A stretch of DNA of 8,328 nt, taken from Oscillospiraceae bacterium. Lineage in GTDB: Bacteria; Bacillota; Clostridia; Oscillospirales; Oscillospiraceae. The DNA is taken from the NCBI GenBank assembly GCA_902767395.1, contig CACXHI010000066.1, forward strand, positions 1-8,328, in the 5' to 3' direction. Below, one piece after another: positions 1 through 5,549 of the stretch (position 1 is its first letter; every line of letters starts with the position of its first letter). The position numbers and the translations under genes were made by a program. The notes beneath the pieces were generated by a model, which saw only the letters and a list, made by a program, of their open reading frames with translations, did no database searches and was not told the DNA's origin.

Positions 1-20
1 TGCCCGTCATAGCATTTCTC

Positions 21-27
21 AGGTGAT
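21..27 (+). promoter_or_regulatory. Shine-Dalgarno site that sets the spoIIIAA start
   Basis: AGGTGAT matches the 3' part of the anti-SD complement (AGGAGGTGAT) and its AGG lies 8 nt before the ATG at 32. Two other in-frame starts, GTG at 23 and ATG at 26, lie inside this motif and so would have no ribosome site of their own. This favours ATG 32 as the true start. Confidence 0.6.
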
Positions 28-31
28 GAAA

Positions 32-1000
32 ATGGACGAGCGATTACAACAGATCCCGGCGCTGTTCCCCGAGCCGTTTCGGTCCTGCGTGGTTTCGCTG
101 CTGGAGAAAAGCGGAAGGCGGGTGGAGGAGCTTCGATTCCGAAGCGGCGTTTCCCCAAGCTGGGTGACCGCGGGCCGGGAGCTTCCCATCCCGTGTCGGG
201 ACGGGCCGCAAATTGTTTCCCCCGCCTTGCTGGAGGATATTCTCCGCCGTGCCACGGAGAGCTCTGCCTATGCGGTTCAGGAGCAGCTTCGCGCGGGGTT
301 TCTGAATCTTCCCTTCGGACATCGGCTGGGTCTTTGCGGGAGCGCGGTCATGCGCGGGACGGAGATTCAGACGATCCGCGACGTGCAGGCAGTCAACCTG
401 CGTCTTGCCTGCGAACGTCTCGGCTGCGCGACGTCGATTGTCAGCGAGCTGCAAGCCTTTCCGCGCTCGACCCTGATCCTCGGCCCGCCGCGGGCGGGAA
501 AAACCACGGTCCTCCGAGATTTGGTTCGCCAGCTGTCTGACTCCTGCGGCTGGCGCGTAGCACTGGTGGACGAGCGTGGAGAGCTGGCCACCTGCAGGTA
601 CGGTCAGCCTCAACTCAATGTCGGGAGCCGAACAGACGTCCTGACCGCCTGCTCCAAGGTCTGCGGGATTGAGCTCTTAATCCGTTCCATGTCCCCGGAC
701 TGGATTGCCGTGGACGAGATTACTGCGGCGGCGGACGCCGAGGCAATCAGCCAGGCCGCGTGCTGCGGCGTGCGCTTTCTTGCAACGGCACACGCGGAAA
801 GCGCAGAGGATCTCCGCCGCCGTCCGGTCTATTGGGCGCTGTTGGAAACGGGTGTGTTTGAAAACCTTGCGGTCCTTCGTCCAGATCGCAGTCTGCATAT
901 GGAAAGGATAAACTATGGAAATCGTGAAAATTGCCGCATCCGGGATGATCCTGACCTCTTCGGCATGGGTGGGACTGCACGCGGCCCTGCGGCTTCGTAA
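32..1000 (+). CDS. spoIIIAA: Stage III sporulation protein AA (SpoIIIAA), cytosolic ATPase
   Basis: SpoIIIAA is the mother-cell ATPase of the SpoIIIA-SpoIIQ channel and is related to the GspE/VirB11 secretion ATPases. Numbered from ATG 32 (322 aa), the Walker A motif GPPRAGKT is at about 151-158, the family-typical VDERGE block at 179-184, the Walker B-like IAVDE at 225-229 and a sensor-type ATAHA at 251-255. There is no signal peptide or membrane segment. The N-terminus resembles the family's ring-building region (EELRFRSG). Length is close to the 307 aa of Bacillus subtilis. The start follows from the SD at 21-27; the frame stays open to the window edge, but family length argues against an upstream extension. 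The last 28 or so codons overlap spoIIIAB by 86 nt and do not look like conserved family sequence; the recognisable part ends near LHMERI. Function is assigned by family; all catalytic motifs seem intact. Confidence 0.95.
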   Translation: MDERLQQIPALFPEPFRSCVVSLLEKSGRRVEELRFRSGVSPSWVTAGRELPIPCRDGPQIVSPALLEDILRRATESSAYAVQEQLRAGFLNLPFGHRLGLCGSAVMRGTEIQTIRDVQAVNLRLACERLGCATSIVSELQAFPRSTLILGPPRAGKTTVLRDLVRQLSDSCGWRVALVDERGELATCRYGQPQLNVGSRTDVLTACSKVCGIELLIRSMSPDWIAVDEITAAADAEAISQAACCGVRFLATAHAESAEDLRRRPVYWALLETGVFENLAVLRPDRSLHMERINYGNRENCRIRDDPDLFGMGGTARGPAAS

Positions 1001-1430
1001 AACCGAGGAGCAGCTTCGCCAGCTTCGCGCCGCACTGGAGCGGTTCTCCGGGCAGATGCAATATGCCGGTACGCCGTTCGTCCCGCTGTGTAAGCAGACC
1101 GCGAAGAGTGTCCACGGGGCGGTAGGAACCTTCTTCTCCCTTTTGGGGCAGGAGGCAAGCCTTCCTGACCGGGCTACAGCAGGACGTACCCGCCGCGCAG
1201 CCGCACAGGCCGGACTGATCCTGCCGGATTCTGCGCTGACAGCGCTTGAACGTCTGCTTGACGACTTCGGCCAGACCGACCTCGAGACGCAGGTTTCCCA
1301 GCTTCGTTTGACCACCGAGGAGATCGCATCTCTGTCCGAGGATCTGCACACGCAGATGACGGGAAAATGCCGCAGCTACGCGCTGTTGGGGCTTACAACC
1401 GGGGCGGCTGTGCTGGTATTGGTACTGTAA
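915..1430 (+). CDS. spoIIIAB: Stage III sporulation protein AB (SpoIIIAB)
   Basis: This is a membrane component of the SpoIIIA complex, probably the partner of the SpoIIIAA ATPase; the fold is similar to GspF/PilC-type platform proteins. The product is 171 aa, the same length as in Bacillus subtilis. It has a hydrophobic N-terminal segment (residues about 5-25, followed by LRLRK), a helical soluble middle containing the family pattern FGQTDLETQ (118-126), and a C-terminal hydrophobic tail (about 154-171, ending VLVLVL). An SD-like AAAGGA at 903-908 is 6 nt before ATG 915. The gene begins inside the 3' end of spoIIIAA (86-nt overlap) and its stop TAA shares one base with the spoIIIAC start. 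An alternative ATG at 945 would remove a third of the first membrane segment and is less likely. Confidence 0.92.
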   Translation: MEIVKIAASGMILTSSAWVGLHAALRLRKTEEQLRQLRAALERFSGQMQYAGTPFVPLCKQTAKSVHGAVGTFFSLLGQEASLPDRATAGRTRRAAAQAGLILPDSALTALERLLDDFGQTDLETQVSQLRLTTEEIASLSEDLHTQMTGKCRSYALLGLTTGAAVLVLVL

Positions 1431-1624
1431 TGGACATTGATCTGATTTTCAAAATTGCCGCCGTCGGGATCATTATTTCGATTTTGAATCAGGTTTTGAT
1501 CCGATCCGGGCGGGAGGAGCAGGCAACCATGACGACCTTGGCGGGTCTGGTCGTCGTCCTGATGCTGGTTGTGGAAAAAATTGCCGATCTCTTCTCGCTG
1601 GTGAAGGAGTTGTTTCACTTTTGA
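1430..1624 (+). CDS. spoIIIAC: Stage III sporulation protein AC (SpoIIIAC)
   Basis: Small integral membrane protein of the SpoIIIA complex, 64 aa against 68 aa in Bacillus subtilis. Two hydrophobic helices are visible: residues about 4-24 (LIFKIAAVGIIISILNQVL) and about 36-56. They are separated by the conserved polar turn RSGREEQA (25-32), which is the family signature. The start is ATG 1430, overlapping the spoIIIAB stop as TAATG; the open frame continues upstream to 1367, but that part is spoIIIAB sequence read in another frame. No clear SD precedes the gene, so translation is probably coupled to spoIIIAB. Its stop overlaps the spoIIIAD start as TGATG. In the family it acts with the similar SpoIIIAD, but the exact role is not established. 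Confidence 0.93.
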   Translation: MDIDLIFKIAAVGIIISILNQVLIRSGREEQATMTTLAGLVVVLMLVVEKIADLFSLVKELFHF

Positions 1625-2010
1625 TGACTTCTCTTACAAAGCTTTCCGCCCTTTCCGTCATCGCTGCACTTCTCACACTTGTCGTCAAGAAGCAGTCCCC
1701 GGAGCTGGCGCTGGTTCTGAGCCTGGGTGCCTGTGCGCTTGGTGCCTGTCTGATTTTAGAAGGGGTCTCGCCCATTCTCCAGCTTGCGCGATCACTGGCG
1801 GATCGCGCGGGGCTCGAGCCCGCGCTGGCCGCGCCGCTCTGGAAATGCATGGGGCTCGGCATCCTGACAGAGCTGTCCTCCAGCCTCTGCGCCGACGCGG
1901 GACAAGGCACCCTTGCAAAGCTTGTCGAGCTCGGCGGCGGCGTGCTCTGCCTCTGCGTCAGTCTTCCGCTGGTGCAAGCAGTGCTTGCGCTCATTGAGGA
2001 TCTGCTGTGA
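1624..2010 (+). CDS. spoIIIAD: Stage III sporulation protein AD (SpoIIIAD)
   Basis: Integral membrane protein of the SpoIIIA complex, 128 aa (133 in Bacillus subtilis). Hydrophobic segments lie at about residues 5-22, 27-48 and 104-124. The conserved family block CADAGQGTLAKLVELGG (89-105) follows a KCMGLGILTE stretch, matching the usual 'K..GI...TE....DAG...lA.k.el.G' pattern. The start ATG 1624 overlaps the spoIIIAC stop (TGATG). An in-frame TTG at 1621 is also open but less likely. An AAGGAG at 1604-1609 lies 14 nt upstream, too far to be a good SD, so coupling to spoIIIAC is likely. The gene ends in a GTGA overlap with spoIIIAE. Confidence 0.93.
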   Translation: MTSLTKLSALSVIAALLTLVVKKQSPELALVLSLGACALGACLILEGVSPILQLARSLADRAGLEPALAAPLWKCMGLGILTELSSSLCADAGQGTLAKLVELGGGVLCLCVSLPLVQAVLALIEDLL

Positions 2011-3092
2011 GATGCCTGCGGTTTTTGGCCCTTCTCTGGCTCGTGCTGACGCTGGTTCCTTTTTCCGCGTCTGCCGAGGACCCCCGCGCAGTGCTGGAAG
2101 CGGAAATTGACCCCGAGGCCGGCCTATCCGGGGAGGTTCTTCAGGAAATCGGGACCTATGACGGTGCGGTGGACGGCTTCGGGGACAAGCTGCTCCGTCT
2201 GCTGGTCAGTACGATCGGCCAGATCAAAGATCTGCACCTGCGCGAAGGTCTGGCCTCCGTCGGACTGATTCTTGCGGCAGCTCTGCTCTGTTCGCTTTTG
2301 GAGGACTGGGAGCGGGGAAAGGGACTCGTTCCCCTCGTCGGCGCATTGACAATTACCGCAGCCTGTACGCACAGCTTTGGCGCAATGATGACGCTCGGAA
2401 CGCAGACGATCGAAAATCTCCACCGCTATACCGGCCTGCTCTTTCCGACGATGGCCTCTCTGATGACGGCCTCGGGCGATCTCTCATCCACAGCGGTATC
2501 GGGGCTGGGGATCATCCTTTTGAACGGCCTGCTCGCTCTGGTAAACGGTCTGCTGGTGCCGCTGTTGGGGCTCCTGCTCCTGCTCGGCGTTGCGGAAACC
2601 GCGCTGAAGATGAAAAATCTTTCCAAGCTTCGGGAGTTGATTCAATGGGTGCTGGTGACACTGATTAAGGGCGTGATGTACGGGTATTCTGCCGTCTTGA
2701 CCTTTACGGGCATAGTTTCCGGAAGTCTGGACGCACAGCGGCTGCGCACCTTGCGCTCCGTCGTGGCAGGGATGGTTCCCGTGGTGGGCGGAATCGTATC
2801 CGAGGCCTCCGGCTCCCTGCTCACGGCTGCCTCCCTGCTCAAAACCGGGGTCGGACTCTACGGAATGCTGGCGGTTTTCGGGATCTGTCTGGGGCCGTTC
2901 TTTCAGATCGCTCTGCAATATCTGCTCTTAAAAATGACGGCAGCCCTGTGCGGCCTGTTTGGCAAGGGCAGTCAGGGCCCTCTGGTGGAGAAGCTCGCAC
3001 AGGCCATGGGACTGCTTCTGGCCTTGACGGGAATTGCCTGTTTCACCACACTGATGATTCTTGTACTCTGTATTCGGACGGTGATCCCATGA
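2007..3092 (+). CDS. spoIIIAE: Stage III sporulation protein AE (SpoIIIAE)
   Basis: Polytopic membrane protein of the SpoIIIA complex, 361 aa (about 400 in Bacillus subtilis). An N-terminal signal peptide is clear: basic MRCLR, a hydrophobic core, then an SASA|ED cleavage-like site near residues 20-24. A soluble stretch (24-80) is followed by many hydrophobic helices from about 82 to 355. The best-conserved family region, MVPVVGGIVSEASGSLLTAA, spans 256-275 and continues with the K-GVGLYG block. The start is GTG 2007, overlapping the spoIIIAD stop in GTGA; GAGGA at 1996-2000 is placed 6 nt upstream, and no nearby in-frame ATG fits. It shares an ATGA overlap with spoIIIAF. Many helices suggest a channel or scaffold role, but this is inference from the family. 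Confidence 0.94.
   Translation: MRCLRFLALLWLVLTLVPFSASAEDPRAVLEAEIDPEAGLSGEVLQEIGTYDGAVDGFGDKLLRLLVSTIGQIKDLHLREGLASVGLILAAALLCSLLEDWERGKGLVPLVGALTITAACTHSFGAMMTLGTQTIENLHRYTGLLFPTMASLMTASGDLSSTAVSGLGIILLNGLLALVNGLLVPLLGLLLLLGVAETALKMKNLSKLRELIQWVLVTLIKGVMYGYSAVLTFTGIVSGSLDAQRLRTLRSVVAGMVPVVGGIVSEASGSLLTAASLLKTGVGLYGMLAVFGICLGPFFQIALQYLLLKMTAALCGLFGKGSQGPLVEKLAQAMGLLLALTGIACFTTLMILVLCIRTVIP
3080..3087 (+). promoter_or_regulatory. Shine-Dalgarno site of spoIIIAF, using the 3' half of the consensus
   Basis: GGTGATCC is complementary to GGATCACC near the 16S rRNA 3' end and sits one base before ATG 3089. In that register the GGAGG core would be at the normal distance, so it can pair well although no GGAGG is present. 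It lies inside the last codons of spoIIIAE and supports ATG 3089 over the longer open frame that starts at 2948. Confidence 0.5.
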
Positions 3093-3565
3093 ACAGCGTC
3101 AAAGCGTATCTGCTTCGCTTGGTGTTCTGCGGCTTTTTAATCAGTCTCAGCACAGCCCTGCTTCGCGGAAAGCGGGCCGGAAAGGTCATTGCCCTCTGCG
3201 GCGGCTGTCTGATGATTCTCACAGCGCTGCGTCCGTTGCTGCGCGTAGATCTGGCGGCACTTCCCGATCTGTTTACCGGACTGACGCAGAGCCAGCGGCA
3301 GGCACAGGCGCAGGAGAAGAATGAGGCGATTCTGCGCCGACTGGTCGAGGAGCAGACGGTACGCTGGCTGGAAACGCAGGCAGTGGAATTGGGGCTCACA
3401 GCTTCCTTCACCGTGACGGCGGAGAAGACCCCCGACGGCCTTTGGATTCCGGCACAAGTCACGGTTTCGGGAAGCTGGACGACAGAACAGCGTGCAGATC
3501 TGGAAAAGCGGATCGAACAAGAACTGACGCTGCCCCCGGCGCGGCAGCAATGGGAGGGCGGATGA
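3089..3565 (+). CDS. spoIIIAF: Stage III sporulation protein AF (SpoIIIAF)
   Basis: Membrane-anchored protein of the SpoIIIA complex with a soluble ring-building-motif-like domain. It is 158 aa, shorter than the 206 aa of Bacillus subtilis. Two hydrophobic segments (about residues 7-25 and 32-50) are separated by a basic turn RGKRAGK. A charged helix follows (QSQRQAQAQEKNEAILRRL, 67-85), then a compact domain with beta-like stretches (about 104-132) and the terminal helix TTEQRADLEKRIEQEL. The ending, with W155 in ARQQWEGG, fits the family end. The start ATG 3089 overlaps the spoIIIAE stop (ATGA). A longer open frame begins at 2948, but its extra part is spoIIIAE sequence out of frame. The stop overlaps spoIIIAG by 4 nt. 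Confidence 0.9.
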   Translation: MNSVKAYLLRLVFCGFLISLSTALLRGKRAGKVIALCGGCLMILTALRPLLRVDLAALPDLFTGLTQSQRQAQAQEKNEAILRRLVEEQTVRWLETQAVELGLTASFTVTAEKTPDGLWIPAQVTVSGSWTTEQRADLEKRIEQELTLPPARQQWEGG

Positions 3566-4110
3566 AGCTGAAATGGAATCTGCCGGGCCAGCTCCCGGCC
3601 TTACTGGGCCGCTACAAGCTTCCGCTTTTGATCCTTTTGCTGGGCGTCGGTCTGATGCTCTGGCCCTCGAAGGAGAATACATCTGTTGCGCCAACGCCGA
3701 CGCAGGCGCTTTCTGAACCGGAGCCGGCGGACGAGGGCGAGGCCTACCGGGCAAAAACAGAGCGGGAGCTGGAGGCACTTCTCACGCAGGTGGACGGGGC
3801 CGGAAAGGTTCGTGTGATGCTGACGCTGCGTTCCGGCCCATCCTCACACTATCTGACCGACAGAACCCAAACCAGCGCCTCCGAGTCCGACCGTCATTCG
3901 GAGTCGGTCGAAGAAAAAACGGTGATTCTCAATCGAGGAAGCGCATACAATGAACCAGCCGTTGTGAGCAGGGCCTACCCGGTCTTTCAGGGCGCTCTGA
4001 TCGTTGCGGAGGGCGGCGCAGACGCACAGGTGCGTTATCAGCTCTCTGCGGCAGTGGCTGGCCTGCTGGGACTGGGAGGCGATCAAATCACAGTTGTGAA
4101 AATGAAGTAA
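3562..4110 (+). CDS. spoIIIAG: Stage III sporulation protein AG (SpoIIIAG), ring-forming channel protein
   Basis: In Bacillus subtilis SpoIIIAG assembles into a large ring in the intermembrane space between mother cell and forespore. This version is 182 aa (229 in B. subtilis). It has a basic N-terminus, one membrane segment (about residues 19-35), a Pro/Ser/Glu-rich linker (about 37-62) and the ring-building domain. That domain is split into a first part ERELEALLTQVDGAGKVRVM (67-86) and a second part from VSRAYPVFQGALIVAEGG (135-152) to the QITVVKMK end, both typical of the family. The polar insert between them (about 91-131) corresponds to the beta-rich insertion of AG. ATG 3562 overlaps the spoIIIAF stop (ATGA), with GGGAGGG at 3552-3558 just upstream. 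An in-frame ATG at 3550 would add only four residues and would overlap that SD. Confidence 0.93.
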   Translation: MKLKWNLPGQLPALLGRYKLPLLILLLGVGLMLWPSKENTSVAPTPTQALSEPEPADEGEAYRAKTERELEALLTQVDGAGKVRVMLTLRSGPSSHYLTDRTQTSASESDRHSESVEEKTVILNRGSAYNEPAVVSRAYPVFQGALIVAEGGADAQVRYQLSAAVAGLLGLGGDQITVVKMK

Positions 4111-4123
4111 TGGAGGATTTGAA

Positions 4124-4693
4124 ATGAAAATCTGGAAACGAAATGCCATCGTGGCGGCTGTTCTAATCTTCGTTTGTGGAGGCATTTACCTGAACTGGCG
4201 CTATGAAACGCAAAAGCCCGCCGATCTGGTTTCTACGCTCGATCAGCAGAAGCTGATGGACGACGCCGCGCTGGTGATGCAAAAAGAAACGGACAGCTTG
4301 GAGGCGCTTGCCAATCAGCCCTCTGAGGATGAGGACGCCCCGGCTGCGGAGGTCTTTGCACGGATGCGCCTGAGCCGCCAGCAAAGTCGCGACAGCGCGG
4401 TTCATTTGCTGCAGGAAACGATTTCCTACGCCGGAGAGAACGAGGACGTGAGTGCAAGCACCATGAAGCTGGAATCCATTGTGAACATGGCGCTTTCCGA
4501 GGCGTCCATCGAGAGCCTTGTCATCTCCAAGGGCTATGCGGAGTGCGTCGCCTATATGACGGGGGAGGGAATCGATCTCGCCGTGGCCTCGGACGGACTG
4601 TCTGAGACAGACGTTGCCATTCTAACCGACATCGTCCTGGCACAAACCGACTATGATCTTTCACAGATTCGGATTATTGAGGTAAAAACCTAA
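4124..4693 (+). CDS. spoIIIAH: Stage III sporulation protein AH (SpoIIIAH), SpoIIQ-binding ring protein
   Basis: SpoIIIAH is anchored in the mother-cell membrane and binds forespore SpoIIQ across the intermembrane space; its C-terminal domain is YscJ/FliF-like. The product is 189 aa (218 in Bacillus subtilis). It has a single N-terminal membrane segment (about residues 7-24) followed by NWRYE, a helical and acidic linker (about 36-78, with SEDEDAP), a helix with RLSRQQSRD (82-90), and the compact domain from about 110 to the end. That domain contains MKLESIVNMALSEASIESLV (114-133) and the closing IRIIEVKT. Unlike the upstream genes it does not overlap its neighbour: GGAGG at 4112-4116 stands 7 nt before ATG 4124, after a 13-nt gap. 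It is the last spoIIIA gene; a promoter for the next operon follows. Confidence 0.94.
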   Translation: MKIWKRNAIVAAVLIFVCGGIYLNWRYETQKPADLVSTLDQQKLMDDAALVMQKETDSLEALANQPSEDEDAPAAEVFARMRLSRQQSRDSAVHLLQETISYAGENEDVSASTMKLESIVNMALSEASIESLVISKGYAECVAYMTGEGIDLAVASDGLSETDVAILTDIVLAQTDYDLSQIRIIEVKT

Positions 4694-4712
4694 AATTGCG
4701 GTTGTTTTTTTT
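4684..4712 (+). terminator. Weak candidate terminator at the end of spoIIIA
   Basis: A4687-C4690 can pair with G4700-T4703 around a 9-nt loop. The pairing may extend past a bulged G4704 by three A-T pairs, and a run of eight T (4705-4712) follows. The stem is short and A-T heavy and overlaps the spoIIIAH stop codon, so any termination would be leaky. The T-run could instead simply be part of the downstream promoter region. Confidence 0.22.
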
Positions 4713-4719
4713 GCAATTT
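4693..4719 (+). repeat. Perfect 7-bp inverted repeat in the spoIIIAH-yqhY gap
   Basis: AAATTGC at 4693-4699 and GCAATTT at 4713-4719 are exact reverse complements separated by 13 nt that end in eight T. The arms flank the proposed -35 region and the right arm ends 2 nt before the extended -10 element. It could be an operator, part of a terminator hairpin, or chance in an AT-rich stretch. The sequence alone does not decide. Confidence 0.4.
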
Positions 4720-4729
4720 GTGATACAAT
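4702..4729 (+). promoter_or_regulatory. Probable sigma-A promoter for yqhY-nusB operon
   Basis: TACAAT at 4724-4729 matches the -10 consensus in five of six positions and is preceded by TG at 4721-4722, giving an extended -10 element. A weak -35 (TTGTTT, 4702-4707) stands 16 nt upstream. Transcription would begin near 4736, leaving a leader of about 25 nt with the AGGAGG ribosome site. The place fits: it separates a sporulation operon from genes needed in growing cells. The surrounding sequence is clearly AT-rich against the GC-rich coding regions. Confidence 0.65.
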
Positions 4730-4761
4730 GAGAAAAAGCCTATACAAAGGAGGAAGTTACC

Positions 4762-5079
4762 ATGGCAGAGAATAAGAGCTACATGACCAAGGAACTGGAA
4801 AACGGCAGCGTGAATATCAATGAGGACGTGATCGTGACCATTGCGCTTGCCGCCGTACGCGACGTGGAAGGCGTGGTCAACATCAAGGGCGTGCACGTAA
4901 CGATGGGCGATGACAACGTCGAGCTGGATTGCGGCATCATCGTGGTCTACGGGCATTCCGTGGTCGAGATTGCCAAGAACGTCCAGAATGCCGTAACAAA
5001 CGCGGTGGAGTCCATGGCCGGGATCAAGGTGACCGCCGTCGGCGTGAACGTCACCGGCGTCTCCATGGGCAAGGCCTGA
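4762..5079 (+). CDS. yqhY: Asp23/Gls24 family protein (YqhY-like)
   Basis: Small cytosolic Asp23/Gls24 family protein of 105 aa. After a short polar N-terminus, the domain runs from about residue 15 to 102: GSVNINEDVIVTIALAAV (15-32), VEGVVNIKG (35-43), a beta segment VELDCGIIVVYG (53-64), and a helix with VVEIAKNVQNAV (67-78), then IKVTAVGVNVTGV (88-100). No membrane segment is present. AGGAGG at 4748-4753, 8 nt before ATG 4762, is a strong ribosome site. The place before nusB matches B. subtilis yqhY, whose loss disturbs fatty-acid synthesis through acetyl-CoA carboxylase. In B. subtilis accB and accC lie just upstream; here they are absent and spoIIIAH is the direct neighbour. The molecular activity of the family is unknown. 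Family assignment is firm; the yqhY symbol rests on gene order. Confidence 0.88.
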   Translation: MAENKSYMTKELENGSVNINEDVIVTIALAAVRDVEGVVNIKGVHVTMGDDNVELDCGIIVVYGHSVVEIAKNVQNAVTNAVESMAGIKVTAVGVNVTGVSMGKA

Positions 5080-5083
5080 TGGA

Positions 5084-5088
5084 CGGAG
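5084..5088 (+). promoter_or_regulatory. Shine-Dalgarno candidate deciding the nusB start
   Basis: CGGAG stands 8 nt before ATG 5097, a good distance. The competing in-frame ATG at 5079 overlaps the yqhY stop (TGATG) and has only AAGG at 5071-5074 before it. Family alignment also favours 5097, because NusB proteins normally begin a few residues before the ARE.A...LY motif. Confidence 0.4.
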
Positions 5089-5096
5089 CGCAGCGT

Positions 5097-5549
5097 ATGA
5101 CCAGATCGGCTGCCAGAGAAATCGCCGTCCACTTGATTTACGCCGTTCAGTGTACGGGCGAGGCAGTGGATACGGTGATAAAGGATCGTTTTGAAGAGAC
5201 CTATTACGCACTCCTGTCCGGGGAAAACGAGGTCTATGCCGACAAGCCCAGTGCGAAGCAGCGCGCCTACATTGCTTTCGTCGTCGAGGGTGTGACTGCC
5301 CGCCGGGAGGAGCTGGAGGCCTATCTGGCCCAGTATTCGATTGGCTGGAACGTCAATCGGATCTCGCGTCTGGCACGGGCCGTGATGGAGCTTGCCATGT
5401 ATGAGGCCCTCTATGTGGAGGACGTTCCGATGAACGTTGCCATCAACGAGGCTGTCAAGCTGACACAGAAGTACGAGGAACCGGAGACCGTCGCATTCGT
5501 CAACGGAATCCTCGGCGCTTTCTCCCGTGATCGGAAGCCGGAAGCATGA
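5097..5549 (+). CDS. nusB: Transcription antitermination factor NusB
   Basis: NusB binds boxA RNA together with NusE (ribosomal protein S10) and supports antitermination of rRNA transcription. With ATG 5097 the product is 150 aa, within the usual range (131-156). The N-terminal TRSAAREIAVHLIYA (2-16) is the family's RNA-binding start. The C-terminal half is diagnostic: NVNRISRLARAVMELAMYEA (85-104), VPMNVAINEAVKLTQKYEEP (110-129), and VAFVNGILGAF (132-142). Starting at ATG 5079 would add only MDGAQR and is possible through a TGATG overlap with yqhY. The region at about 30-60 is somewhat unlike other NusBs but keeps helical character. It overlaps the next gene by 4 nt (ATGA). Confidence 0.93.
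   Translation: MTRSAAREIAVHLIYAVQCTGEAVDTVIKDRFEETYYALLSGENEVYADKPSAKQRAYIAFVVEGVTARREELEAYLAQYSIGWNVNRISRLARAVMELAMYEALYVEDVPMNVAINEAVKLTQKYEEPETVAFVNGILGAFSRDRKPEA

Noticed and set aside
8..15. CATAGCAT resembling a sigma-E -10 element upstream of spoIIIAA
   Set aside because: Six of eight positions match, but the start of transcription would fall at about 22, on the SD itself, leaving no working leader, and the -35 region lies outside the window.
677..1351. Long minus-strand open frame (224 codons) across spoIIIAA/AB
   Set aside because: It lies fully opposite well-supported genes, shows no recognisable family, and is expected by chance in GC-rich coding DNA. The same holds for minus-strand frames at 44-613, 747-1349, 3137-3778, 5411-5854 and 5873-6478.
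2990..3088. Internal sigma-E promoter before spoIIIAF
   Set aside because: I looked for a CATACAMT-like -10 with a matching -35 because internal promoters are known in spoIIIA of Bacillus; nothing convincing is present here.
4741..4746. TATACA as a second -10 element just before yqhY
   Set aside because: A transcript starting 6-7 nt later would begin in or after the AGGAGG site, so it would lack a ribosome site.
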